Positions 38,201 through 49,100 of a stretch of DNA of 64,000 nucleotides are shown piece after piece (position 1 is the stretch's first letter; every line of letters starts with the position of its first letter). Origin of the DNA: Closterium sp. Naga37s-1. Taxonomy: Eukaryota; Streptophyta; Zygnematophyceae; Desmidiales; Closteriaceae. Position numbers and translations under genes: made by a program. The notes under the pieces are model-generated. The model did not search any database, was not told where the DNA came from, and saw only the letters and a list, made by a program, of their open reading frames with translations. The stretch is taken from NCBI GenBank assembly GCA_947471745.1, contig CANJKZ010000010.1, positions 7,768,001 to 7,832,000 of the forward strand, given 5' to 3'.

Positions 38201-38495
38201 CGTCTGAGGTGGGTGGGGGGGGGGGGGGGGGGGGGGGGTTACACCTTGTGTGTGCTCTTTTTTTGCCATCTGCTCACTCTTATCACAATAAGGCGAAAAG
38301 GAAACCTTTTCTCACCATCGCCAACTCCTCTTTCCCATCCTCCACCTTCCCCGCCCACCAATCAGGAGGCTCCCCGGGTCGCCCTTTCCCTGGGCCGACA
38401 TTCCAGAGAGTGACACGTTCACAGCATCACCAGCAGCATCAGCAGGCGGAGAGATCCAGCCAGCAGCCTCCCTCAGCCCACAGCCACAACCAGCG

Positions 38496-38530
<35 letters not shown>

Positions 38531-40885
38531 CGACGCAGGACAAACAGCAGCAGTAGCAGAAGGAGGAACAGCAGCAGCAATAGCAGGCGGAGGAGGGGCA
38601 GCAGCAGCAATGGCAGCAGGAGGAGTGAAAGCTGCAGCAGGAGCAGCAGCAGCGGGGAAGCCCCTGAGGGTGTATGTGTACGAGTTGCCTCCGCAGTTCA
38701 ACTCATGGCAGATGCAGCACTCGCCCTACATCGACCACCCCGAAGCCCTCTGGTTCTGGGAGCGGCTACTCGCCAGCCGCCACCGCACCATCGACCCGCG
38801 TGAAGCTGATTACTTCTACGTGCCTCTGCTCATCCGGTACGTGATGTGTTCGGCGTGCTGCTGGGTGCACTAGCTCTAGGTGTTAAGTGTGGTGGCTTGA
38901 GGTGATAAGTGGTGTGCACTGGCAGAGGCCCTCAGGTCCTGGGAGCGCCTGCTGGCCAGCCGCCACCGCACCATCGACCCGCGGGAAGCGGACTTCTTCT
39001 ACGTGCCTCTCCTCATCCGGTAGGTGCTGGTGGGTGGCTCTAGGTGCTAGGTGCTGTATACCGGTAGAGGCCCACTGGTTCTGGGAGAGAGACTTCTGGC
39101 CAGCCGCCACCGCACCATCGACCCGCGTGGAGCTGACTTCTTCTACGTGCCTCTCCTCATCCGGTTGGTGCAGTGGAGCTAAATGCTAGGCGGTGTTACA
39201 GATAGAGCCTCTCGGGCTGCTCGCCAGTCACCTCACCACCGCTCCATCAATCCTCTTGAAGCTGACATTCTTCTATGTGCCTCTCCGCAGCTAGGAGTAC
39301 AACAAATTCGCCCTGCTACCCTAACCCTTCTGTCCTTTCCCTTCCGATCTTCCTGCCCCTCCCGCCCTGTGCCCTCTCCTTGCCCTTCCTGGCCCCTCCT
39401 CCTCCTCCCTCTGCTCCTCCTTCCCCAACCCCCAACAGCAACCGAGACAGTGGCAAGCAGCGGCTCATCTCAGAGACCATTTCCTTCATCCGCTCGCTCG
39501 GCCCCTTCTGGGACGCCAAGGGCGGGGCAGACCACATTTTCCTGGTGAGCGAGGAGTACGGCAAGTGCGCCCTGCAGCTCTACGGGCTCGAGGACCCGCG
39601 GCTAGCTTCCGCAATCACCCTCACTCCATGGGGGTACACTTGCAACATGCTCGGGACGCCAGACGGAGGCCCGTGCTTCCGGCCCGGGCAGGACATAGTG
39701 ATTCCGCCCTCGGCGCATCTGAGGTTCCTGCAGAATGCGAGTATGGTGAGGGAGGCTGGAGGGCTGCCTGCGCTGGTGAGGGAGGGAGGTGCGGATGGGG
39801 AGGGAGAGGTGCAGCAGCAGGGGCAGAAGCAGCAGGAGGAGGGGAATGGTGGGCAGGGGCAGGGTGGGAGGGAACGACAGTACCTTTTGTTCGTACGAGG
39901 GCTGAATGTGAGCGACGGCAGCAGCACCTGGGACGAGGAGGCACACCCGCAGGAGCAGGGGGAGCAGCGGCAGGGAGACAACAAGGAGCAGCAGCAGGTG
40001 CAGGCAGGGAGGAAGGAGCAAGGGGAGCCGCCGTTCAGCTTTGGCGTGCGGCAGCGGGTGTTTGAGCTGTACGCGGGGCGGGACGGCGAGACGGGCTTTA
40101 AGGTGGAGGTGGTACCGGAGGGCGGCGAGGAGCTGGCGTATGGTGGCATGGAGCACAGCATCTTCTGCCTTGCCACCGCGGGCCACGGCTGGCATGCGTC
40201 GCTCGCCATGGCCGTGATTGCGGGTTGCGTGCCCGTGGTCCTTCAGGTGGGTCTCTGGTGTTGTTCAGGAGGGTCTCTGGTATTGTTCAGGTGGGTCTCC
40301 GTTGTCATTCAGGTGGGCTTCTGTTGTCGTTCAGTTGGGTCTCTGTTGTCGCTCAGGTGGGCCATTGTTGTCATTCAGTCTTGTTCTTCAGGTGAAAGCT
40401 GTGTTCTTCATTTGGGTCACAGGTATCAGTCTTGTAAGTGTGAGTGGAAGAAGGGCCTCATGATTTATTTTTCTTTTTTTTATTTTAATCAACCAACCGA
40501 CCTACCATCCCAACAGCCGGATGTGCTGCTTCCCTTCGAAGGAGACGGAGTGGACTGGAGTCAAGTCTCATACCGACTCAACATTCGAGACATTCCCCAG
40601 CTGCACGAACGGCTGCAGGCAATCCCGCCAGAAGACATTGAACTCAAGCAGAAGCGCCTGCAGCAGCTATGGCCGCTCTTCATCTGGTCCGCGCCGCAGT
40701 TCAATCCGGTTGATTTTCTGCCTGAGGGGGCCCAGATGAAGGTGACTAGATTGCTTGCGCAGTATGATGCGTTCAGCGCTGTAATGTTCGCTTTGGCTAA
40801 ACGGGTTGGGAAAACGGGAGGGAGGGACTCGCTTTTGGACTGGTACAGGGATGGGGAAATAGGGAAGTTGCAACATATGAGCTGA
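35219..40885 (+). CDS. EGF-bearing GT47 exostosin-like glycosyltransferase, 6 exons, 958 aa
   Basis: Exons 35219-35930, 36725-37073, 37889-38056, 38366-38836, 39439-40246, 40517-40885; 2,877 nt, phases agree. A type II Golgi membrane protein: a long Ser/Pro-rich cytosolic part, one anchor at residues 119-136 (LLLALILFSLFLLLAPL), then a lumenal region. EGF-like Cys modules lie at residues 163-192, around the exon 2/3 join (NNCPNYCSGRGLCD then CPWYHDGSACEDESF), and in exon 3 (DCSQRGDCEGGVCQCQAGFF). A Gln/Ala-rich linker follows, then the GT47 domain: LRVYVYELPPQFNSWQM, READYFYVPLLIR, GGADHIFLVSEEYG, QDIVIPP, IFCLATAGHGWHASLAMAVI then AGCVPVV. Family members add arabinose, galactose or other sugars to wall glycans and extensins. 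EGF plus GT47 recalls ExAD-type extensin arabinosyltransferases; substrate is inference. Start chosen at the first ATG (MKPSGNPPSL). Exons 1-4 have multiple edge copies in the introns. Confidence 0.87.
35995..36645 (+). repeat. Five copies of the GT47 exon 1 3' edge
   Basis: CALECERFFLPHDEYCF then PNNG plus a GT donor is repeated at about 36012-36080, 36155-36222, 36295-36362 and 36434-36502 (period about 140 bp), with a sixth, decayed remnant at about 36590-36640. Each copy is preceded by GGCGACT(C/T)(A/G)AGTGGACT, a near-palindromic joint, so the breakpoint is the same in all. The middle copies are almost identical to each other and closer to one another than to the exon, as expected of a locally expanding tandem array. 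Confidence 0.9.
37128..37243 (+). repeat. Copy of the GT47 exon 2 3' half
   Basis: FPSTPLPPHPFPWLVPLNNC then PNYCSGRGLCDATYWECR plus donor GTACGAAGG is repeated nearly exactly, 50 bp downstream of exon 2. Confidence 0.9.
37320..37760 (+). repeat. Four copies of the GT47 exon 3 5' edge
   Basis: CPWYHDGSACEDESFSVACL with its CAG acceptor is repeated at about 37430-37500, 37570-37640 and 37685-37755. A more decayed copy (CEGESYSTACLEEL) lies at about 37325-37375. All are upstream of the full exon 3 (37889-38056). Spacers are CACACCCCTCC-rich. Confidence 0.9.
38135..38210 (+). repeat. Copy of the GT47 exon 3 3' edge
   Basis: CQCQAGFFVADCSLYYNEEL then RLR plus a GTGGGT donor is repeated about 90 bp after the true donor. 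A G22 run follows at 38213-38238. Confidence 0.9.
38915..39295 (+). repeat. Three copies of the GT47 exon 4 3' edge
   Basis: ASRHRTIDPREAD.FYVPLL then IR plus a GT is repeated at about 38920-39022, 39065-39163 and 39205-39293, progressively more diverged with distance from exon 4 (38366-38836). Confidence 0.88.
40241..40400 (+). repeat. Repeated exon 5 donor edge
   Basis: TTCAG|GTGGGTCTC, the donor of exon 5, is repeated about six times with a period of about 24 bp (TTGTTCAGG(A/T)GGGTCTC), giving a ladder of donor-like sites. Confidence 0.8.
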
Positions 40886-41442
40886 AGTTAACATGTATAA
40901 TCAATAGTCATATTATTTGTAGTATAATATTTCTCTAAGTAGTGCTTTTCTCTGGTGCTTTCCTCTATTGTTATCTCAATGTCTGGTAAGTTGACACAGC
41001 ATTGGAAGTATCCTGACGTAACCTTCCACGTGGCACAATCCCGGTCGCCAAGAAGATGTTCTACCGTCCAGCGCAGACCTGGGCGATGGATTCTTCCATA
41101 AGCTCAACACCTGATTGGCCAGCACTACTCGAAAATGCCCTCGTCATACCCCTCCATCTAAAGTCCCTTCATCAAAACACCTTCAACCGTCTTATAACGT
41201 CGTCAACCGTTTTTTCACCACTTCCGCACAACCCTTGTTCTTCTGCTCCCCCATGCTCTTTCTTCGCGGAACAAAGCTCGAATTTGCTAGAAAACCAGCT
41301 GTCGCTGGCTTGTCATCAGATTATTACGTGTACTTCCTTCCTGCTTCGCGCTGGGAATCGTGTTTGTCATTCTTCACGTACCCCGAATATATATCGCCTT
41401 CTCTCTGCTCCGGATTTGCTTCGACTGCGCGGTCTTCCAAAA
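40886..41442. other. Intergenic region GT47 to FdC2
   Basis: The 3' end of GT47 and the promoter or 5' leader of the ferredoxin gene. The reading frame upstream of 41443 is open back to 41056, so a longer leader peptide is possible, but the composition does not support it. Confidence 0.45.
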
Positions 41443-42623
41443 ATGGCCGGCCTACTTTCCTCATCCATGCAGGGAGCTCTCCTGAAGCTGCCTGCAGCAG
41501 CTCCCATCTCCGCTCCCCAATCTCGCACACTCACCGCCGTAGTCGCTCACACCGGCGCATTTCCCTCGAGGAGACAGACGGCATCCAGCAGAAGACCATT
41601 GTCAACGCCGATGCGCGCGTCGGAGCTGACGGCGATCGACACGTTTACGGCAGAACTGGACGAGCTGGAGGGAATGGTTGACGGAGAGTACGAGGAGGTT
41701 CCGGTGCACACGGTGACGGTGCACGACCGGGAACGAGGAGTCACGTGTACGGTCGACGTGCCTCAGGTAAGACTCGATGACGCGTAGTAGGACATGATCA
41801 TGGATGTATGGAAAAATATGCAGGTTACTGATTGGGCCATCCGCTGGATGTTGTAAACTGGAGTGAAAAACGAACTAGCGAGAACCTTCATCCCATTGTG
41901 CCTATAGCTTGACCTAGGTCCCTCGGGCGTTGGTTATGTTTTTACGCGGCAAAGGCAGCAGGTTGGTTAGCAGACGCCCGCAAATAAGCACGTTCACTTT
42001 TCGGTGTTAATAATGTTCAATGACAGCGATGACAACATTGAATCGATATCTCTATCATTCTCAGTAACATGAGATGGCATCTTGAATACCAGCCAGCTCA
42101 CGCGTTTCGTACGAAACTAGTCGATACGTGGCGTAAGTATTGTATCCATTAAGCTGCTTCTTGGGGCCAACAGCGGAATAACGCACTGCTGAAACTGCCT
42201 CAACGCTCTGAGCTCTCTACCAGTGTGCTCTCGACTGTCAGATTCCACCCTACCCCTCATTTAACGTTTTCACCTACCTTGGTCCCTTCGATGCCTTTCT
42301 TCATGATGCAGGATCAATACATTCTTCAAACCGCGGAGGAGGAAGGCATTAAGCTTCCTTTCGCATGCCGGCATGGCTGCTGCACAGCCTGCGCTGTCCG
42401 GGTGATTTCAGTCGAGCTGGTTCAACCACGCGCGCTCGGTATTTCGCAAGAGCTCAAGGAAAAGGGTTATGCACTGCTGTGTGTGGGGATTCCCCTTTCT
42501 GACCTTGAGGTGGAGACACAGGACGAGGATGAAGTGTACTGGCAGCAGTTTGGCAAGTATTTTGCACGAGGTCCTATCGAGCGTGATGATTATGCTCTGG
42601 AGCTTGCAATGCAAGACGAGTAA
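41443..42623 (+). CDS. FDC2: Ferredoxin C2-type plastid 2Fe-2S protein, 2 exons, 211 aa
   Basis: Exons 41443-41766 and 42312-42623; phase 0, 636 nt. The N-terminus (MAGLLSSSMQGALLKLPAAA) is rich in Ser/Ala/Arg and lacks acids, as in a plastid transit peptide; the mature part begins near residue 60. The iron-sulfur ligands are CRHGCCTACAV (Cys-x4-Cys-x2-Cys) and the Cys of YALLCVG. FdC2 proteins carry a C-terminal extension; here ETQDEDEVYW, then FARGPIERDDYALELAM, matches the land-plant FdC2 tail almost residue by residue. FdC2 is a stromal ferredoxin variant with an altered redox potential, linked to chlorophyll and photosynthetic regulation. The single 545-bp intron is unremarkable and has no exon-edge copies. 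Confidence 0.92.
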
Positions 42624-43163
42624 TGGATAAGATTCGGATGTAGTCCTCTGGTTTAGAACAATACGATTCTCTGTTGCCCTAGTCAAAGATGGGAGTGCAC
42701 AAGTCACCAACACCAAGACATGGATCATGTGATCCTCCTGGTGGATGCAACACGAATGTCAGTCCCCTTCTCCAAATGCAGTTTTGTTGTACATGTACCG
42801 TTTTGTCATGCATGCTGAGCCCTTTGACAGTAAAATAGACTTAGTTATTGGGATTTCCCAGAAGTCAGCCTCTGTAAGCTTGTTCGGCTTCAACGGAATG
42901 CTAATCAGAGTTAGCTTGTTCTTTCTTAATTTTGATGTTAATCATTGTCTGAAACTATCATTTTTCGATCAGCAGAACAATGAACCAATAACGTGTAAGA
43001 AAATGAAGCTTTTGCACCGCTCGGAAAAATAACAAAAGGCGACGAAATCGTCTTAGGGTTGCGAAGCTGTTTTGCAAAATATTAGTATTTGGTTTGGTTG
43101 GTTTCATCTTATATGAAATGTTAAAACTCCTAAAGGAATGCCTTTTCAGTTGAAGTTTCAAAA
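42624..43163. other. Intergenic region after FdC2
   Basis: AT-rich sequence with no recognisable gene. A 95-codon plus ORF (42745-43032) shows no domain. It probably contains the FdC2 3' untranslated region and the promoter of the next gene. Confidence 0.45.
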
Positions 43164-46100
43164 ATGGCTGCACAAAGGATCCAACCTGCGAGCTTCCGCT
43201 ATTATGACTCACTTCGATCGACTGCGCTACACGAGGTGAGCTAAAAACTTGCTAAAAATATAAATTCATCTTACATTGCGCGTGAACTGATCTAGGGTTT
43301 CGTTTTCATTTTCCTCTTCCTCCCTTCCTCTCGCGACTGGAGCCTTGCCTCCCGCTACTCAGGTCAGGAAACTAAGATGCCACCTAGAACTTAATTAGCT
43401 GATGTTAACATCTAAGCTCTTATTATACCGTAGTCATTTACCTACTTCAGCGCATCTGGTGGTAGCATTCAGGTCGTTGATAAGCGTGCATCAGGGCTAA
43501 CTTTAGTAAAATGACCCGTCTGATGTCAAGACCGGGTCCTGGCTCCTTGTCTGATTGTCAGACGAAAACTGTAACCTTGTCTAGCTTTTCAGACGAATCC
43601 TAAATACTTGTCTGAGAAGATATAAAGCTAGCAAGCAATGTACTCTCAAATATGATAAAAACAACTATGTAATGATTTTTTTAGAGAAGCTTTTTCTATT
43701 CATCTGATTTCTCAGACAACCTTATACAGTTCGTCTGAGATTGCAGATATCGAGTCTTTTTCGACTGAAGGCAAAACTCTCGAACAAGCAGACCACAGGA
43801 TTCGAACTGGAAACCTCAGTTTTCACTGCTCCATATTCTACTGACTGGACGACATCAGATGAACCAGTAATAATGTGTTCAAAATCCAGAAATTCAGACC
43901 AAATTTTTTTGATAAAGTGAGCCCTGGAGTGCATCCCTCTATTCATTTATTCCGTTTTCAAGCCTGTTCCCACATAGCAATATGTCGTTTTGCTTTCATT
44001 TGTTTATATCGCTTTCAAGAGCTGCAACCCATTCTGCTACGCTTTTTTGAATGGTTGCAGCTAATTCGATTGAAATGCTAGTAATGCTACGATCCTTGGA
44101 TCTACTAGCTAGGTTCGTTTTGTTGGAAACAATCGGTCTTAAGCGCCTCTGTCGTGTCGAAACACCAAGGCACAAGCGAAGCAAAGCATATCGAGGCACC
44201 AGCGAGTCAACCCTCGGAGGTTGAAGTAACTGCTGGAGGTTACGCGAAAGTCAAAGGTCAGCGACATTTGACCTGACAAGTACAGCGCGACAGCAAGGAC
44301 ACACAACTGACTCGCTACAGAGCAGTTGCCCGAGTCGTCACTGTATCGAACCGCAACAGCAACAGTAAAAGTAGTTACAACCGTATCTCTTCGTATTCCT
44401 TGTACTCTTATATATATAATCTTGTATCTCTTTGTTTTAATCAACTTACTTTGCCCTCACATACTAGCGCAAGGTGGTTCACAATCTTTCATTAAAACGC
44501 TTCCGCTATTACAGTCCTACCCAGAGTTCATCCCTGTAAAGATCTTAAGGGCTTTTCTCAGCCCATCATGGTATGAGAGCAGTCAGGGAGAATTCAACTT
44601 TTACAAAAATACCGACAACATCAACAGGCATGGCTACACAAAAAGAAAGGAGCACCTCCAACGGCTCCCAGGGCACTACTCCTACTCCACCTCCTGCCTC
44701 TGGCCTACAGACAGAGGAGGGCACAGCAACAAGACCCAGGGCAACATCCACCGAGACTCCTACGAATCAACCTGCAGACTTCAACCAGAGCATGATGGAG
44801 AAATTTTTCTCCTTCATGTCCTTCTACGAGCAACACCAGCAATCGGCACCTGCGCAGTCACACAACAGTAACAACAACGGAGCAACTCCCATGAGTCTCG
44901 ACGGCTCATCATACGCACGAGGAAATCAACAGTAGCAGCCTACCTTTGATCCGTACGAGCGCGGGTCCATCAGCTTTATGCCACACCCGCAGCCTTCACC
45001 TGGACAAGAAAAGTCACTGGACGCACTACAAGTGCAGTCGCAGTTCGCGCACGTTCTGAAGATGCAGACGTCAAGGCCTTTCGATGGAAAGGATTTCTTC
45101 ACCTGGTCGTTTGAATTCGAATTAATGATGGAAGGCGCGCAGATACTTGGCTTCTTCGACGGGTCCCTGCCATATCCAACGAACGGCACACAGTATGAGA
45201 AGCAGCAGTACACCTATCAGTCGATGATGGCGTACACGATTCTACTGAGGAACATCACCCCAACTCAACAGCAGAACATACGGTCTTACCGGGGTTACGG
45301 CAACTCCGCGGAGCTCGCGTACAACCACTTGAAGAGCCTGTATCAAGCAACAGACAGCGTAAATCAAAGTCGGTTAATGGCGCAACTGACAACGGTCGAA
45401 ATGAAACCAGGCGAGAAAGGTGTCAAACACTGTATGTGTTGTTGTTGTGTAGGCTATAGTGGGTTAGCCTTTAGGGGGTACACAAAACTAGGGTTTGCTA
45501 CTTGTACTCCAACTTTTCATAGTTCACACACTTCTTGTTTCTGACATGGTATTAAGAGCTATAGGTTCTAGACCTAAGGGCCCACCGTTCCGCTAGTGGT
45601 GCCCTCGTGCGCCCCTTTTTTAGCGCCCTCATGCGCCTCTCCTCTCGTGCGCCCTCGTGCGCTCTCCTCTCACGCTGCCCGTGTGCAGCCCGCTAGCAGC
45701 CCGAGCGCGGCCCCGCCGTTTTAGCGCGCGTAGGAAAACCGCCGCCTAGGGCGGCTCGATTTTTTCTCGCGAGCCCCAGCAGGCCGTCGCCCGTAGGCCC
45801 CGCTAGCCCCTAGGCCGACGCGCGACCCACAGCCGCCCGCCCGTAGGCCCCGCGGCGATCGCGCGCCGGCTGCTGCAGCCCGCGCTAGAACGCAGCCGCG
45901 GCCCGCGCGCTTAGCCGCCGCTAGACACAGCCGCGGCCCGCGCGCAGCCGCACCCTAGGCGCCGCCGCGCACCGAGCATAGGCCCGGCGTCGCGCCGCCC
46001 TACCCACCCGAGCCACGCCGCCCGAGTCGCGCCGCCCGAGCCGCGCCGCCCTGACCGAGTCGCGCCGCCCTACCTGCTCCTACTGCTACTACTGTTGCTT

Positions 46101-49100
46101 CTGCTACTGCAGTTGCTACTGCTACTGCTGCTACTGCTACTACTGCTACCTGCTACTGCCACTATGGCCAGTCCCACTGTTCTCACCTTTGACGCCGAGG
46201 GCCGCCCGATTAAGTTCGATGTCTGGCTTGATGACCTGCACCTGTACCTTTAGATCACTGCCAAGGACGATGTTTCCCTCTATGACCACACGCCCGGCGC
46301 TGCTCCCGCACCTCCCGCTACTGCTGACAGCACTGCTCGCTCCCAGTGGCAGACCCGTGATGCTCACGCTCGCCTAGCCGTTCGCAGTCACCTACCGTTA
46401 GATGAGCGCGAGCACTTCGGACAGCATAAGACCGCCAAGGAGCTGTACGACGCAGTAGTCGCGCGCTACTCCTCCCCTGCCACTGCTGCTATAGGCCATC
46501 TCTCACTGCCCTACCTCTTCCCCGACCTGTCCGCCTTTGCCACTGTAGCTGACCTCATCACCCACCTCCGTACCAGTGACCTCCGTTACCGTGCCGCGCT
46601 CCCCCCCGATTTCCTCGCCAAGAACCCCCCCCCGATGTACCTCACACTGTACCACCTTGTCACCCGCCTCCCTGACTCCCTTCGCACTGTCAGGGACCAG
46701 TTTCTCGCCCTCTCCCCCACTGATCTCACTGTCGACCTCCTCGAGAAGGAGCTCCTAGCAGCTGAGAAGAGCATTGTAGCTGTAGGTGCCTCTCGTGGTG
46801 ACCCCCGCACCCCCTTCTTTGAGGGGTGCTCCCCCTCCCCCCTCCTCCCCTCCATTGCATCTGCTGCTGCTGTCGACTACCTCGGAGCTGAGGGGGTCGG
46901 GGCCGTGTCTGCTCCTAGTGGGAGACGCAAGGGCGGCAGGGGCAAGGGGGGCAGGGGTGGTGGAGGTGGAGGTGGGGGCAGCGGCGGTGGAGGAGGAGGG
47001 GGGGGCGGGGGTGGTGGCGGGAGTGGGAGTGGCGCGGGTGGTGGGGGGGTCAGCGGCGGCACAGGGGGTGGTGGCGGCGGCGGCGGTGGAGGGGGTGGTG
47101 GAGGTGGTGGTGGCAGTGGTGGCGGCGGTGGAGCGGGTGGCCGGCGCGGTGGAGCGGTGCAGCGTGGGGGGTTTGGCGGTGGCCAGAGGCAGCAGCAGCA
47201 GCGCCCCAGCGAGACTCCCTCGCCCCAGCAACTCCGTGAGTGGTACTCTCAGCGTGGGGGGTCTGGGGGAGGGGGTACCTGCCCGTATGTCATCCGCACA
47301 GGTGACCGCACTGGCCAGACTTGTGGGAAGTTTCACACGGCGCAGCGCTGCTTCTTTCGCCTTGACGACGCCTGGCGCGAGCAGTTCCCTGACGCCTCTG
47401 AGCTGCCCCGCTGGGCTGATCTGCTTAGGAAGGGGATTGATATCTTTGCTCTTAATTATGATGCTATCCTTGCTGCTATGTATGCATTGACTATTAGTGC
47501 TGAGGGTGACTGTTACCTGAGTGTACCGCCCGACCCGGGCATTGGGACCAGTGGGGCTGCAGCTCTAGGTGCTAGTGCGTCTGCTGCTCTAGGTCCTGGT
47601 GAGGCTGCTGCCCTAGGTGCTAGTGCGTCTATGTCTGCTGGTACCGCACCTACTGAGGCACTGCACACCTTCACACTGGACTCCGGTGCTTCCCGCTGTT
47701 TCTTCCGCGACCGCACTGCCCTGGAGCAGCTTCCTCGACCGGTTGCTGTCTCCCTGGCTGACCCCTCAGGGGGTCCGGTCCTTGCGACCTCCACCACTGC
47801 CCTCCCTTGTCCTGCTGTCCCGTCTGGCACGCTGTCGGGCCTCTACCTCCCCTCGTTCTCTACGAACTTGGTGGCGGGTTCCGCGCTCCAGGACGCGGGT
47901 GTTCACCAGTTCACCCCGGCCTACGAGCGTGTGACGCACTGCACGTGTGCGAGGACGGGTCGTCACCTCGCTACCTTCACTCGGCAGCCGGGGTCGGACT
48001 TGTACACACTGACCACTGAGTCCCCTCAGGTAGCTGCGTCTGCGTCTGCGTCTGCGTCAGGTCAGCTGTCGGCCCCCTGCTCGTGTCGCTCCCTGTCACA
48101 CAGGACTGTCCTCTGGCACCACCGCCTTGGTCACCCGTCAGTGCAACGCCTTCGCGGCATGCACTCCAGGTACCTTGTCTCTGGTCTTCCCAGGGTTCTC
48201 CCTCCCCTCCCACCCTCGCCTGCTCCTCCTTGTCTTCCCTGTGTCGAGGGGCGGCAGCGCGCCGCTCCTCACTCCTCCTCGTTCCCTCCCACAGAGGCTC
48301 CCCTGCAGACTCTCCACCTGGACGTGTGGGGCCCCGCCCGCGTCCGGGGACAGGGCCACGAGCGGTACTTTCTGCTGGTCGTCGACGACTACACGCGCTA
48401 CACCACGGTCTTCCCCTTGCGTACCAAGGGTGAGGTCCCTGATGTCTTGATCCCCTGGATCCACGCTGCTCGTCTCCAGCTCCGCCAGCGGTTCCAGTCG
48501 GACTTTCCAGTCCTGCGTCTGCACTCTGACAGAGGTGGCGAGTTTTCCTCTGACCTCTTGGCAGGCTACTGTGCGGAGCACGGCATCACCCAGTCGTTCA
48601 CGCTCCCGGCCTCTCCACAGCAGAATGGGATTGCTGAGCGCCGCATTGGTCTTGTCATGGAGGTCGCTCGTACCTCCATGATCCATGCGGCTGCCCCCCA
48701 TTTCCTGTGGCCGTTTGCAGTGCAGTACGCCGCGCATCAGCTCAACCTCTGGCCCCGTGTCTCTGTTCCGGAGACCTCGCCTACCCTGCGTTGGACGGGG
48801 GAGGTTGGCGATGCGTCGGTGTTCCGAGTCTGGGGATGTCGAGCCTTTGTCCGCGATACGTCCGCGGACAAGCTCTCCTCCCGTGCCGTTCCCTGTGTCT
48901 TCCTTGGCTTTGCCCCTGACGCGCCTGGCTGGCAGTTTTACCACCCCACCTCGCGCCGGGTCTTCGCCTCTCAGGACGTCACCTTTGACGAGTCGGTACC
49001 CTTTTACCGTCTCTTCCCCTACCGCACTGCCCCGCTCCCCCCTCCGCCGCTCTTCCTGACGCCAGGTGCTGCTTCGGTAGACCCCCTCCCTCCCCAGGGT

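Noticed and set aside
7339-40885. All exon-edge copies explained as assembly error
   Set aside because: Copies differ from the parent by substitutions that grow with distance and carry their own joints, which misassembly of identical reads would not create. Raw reads would still be the decisive test.
41056-41442. 129-codon N-terminal extension of the FdC2 protein
   Set aside because: Open frame, but not transit-peptide-like over this length; the ATG at 41443 gives a normal plastid leader and family-like size.
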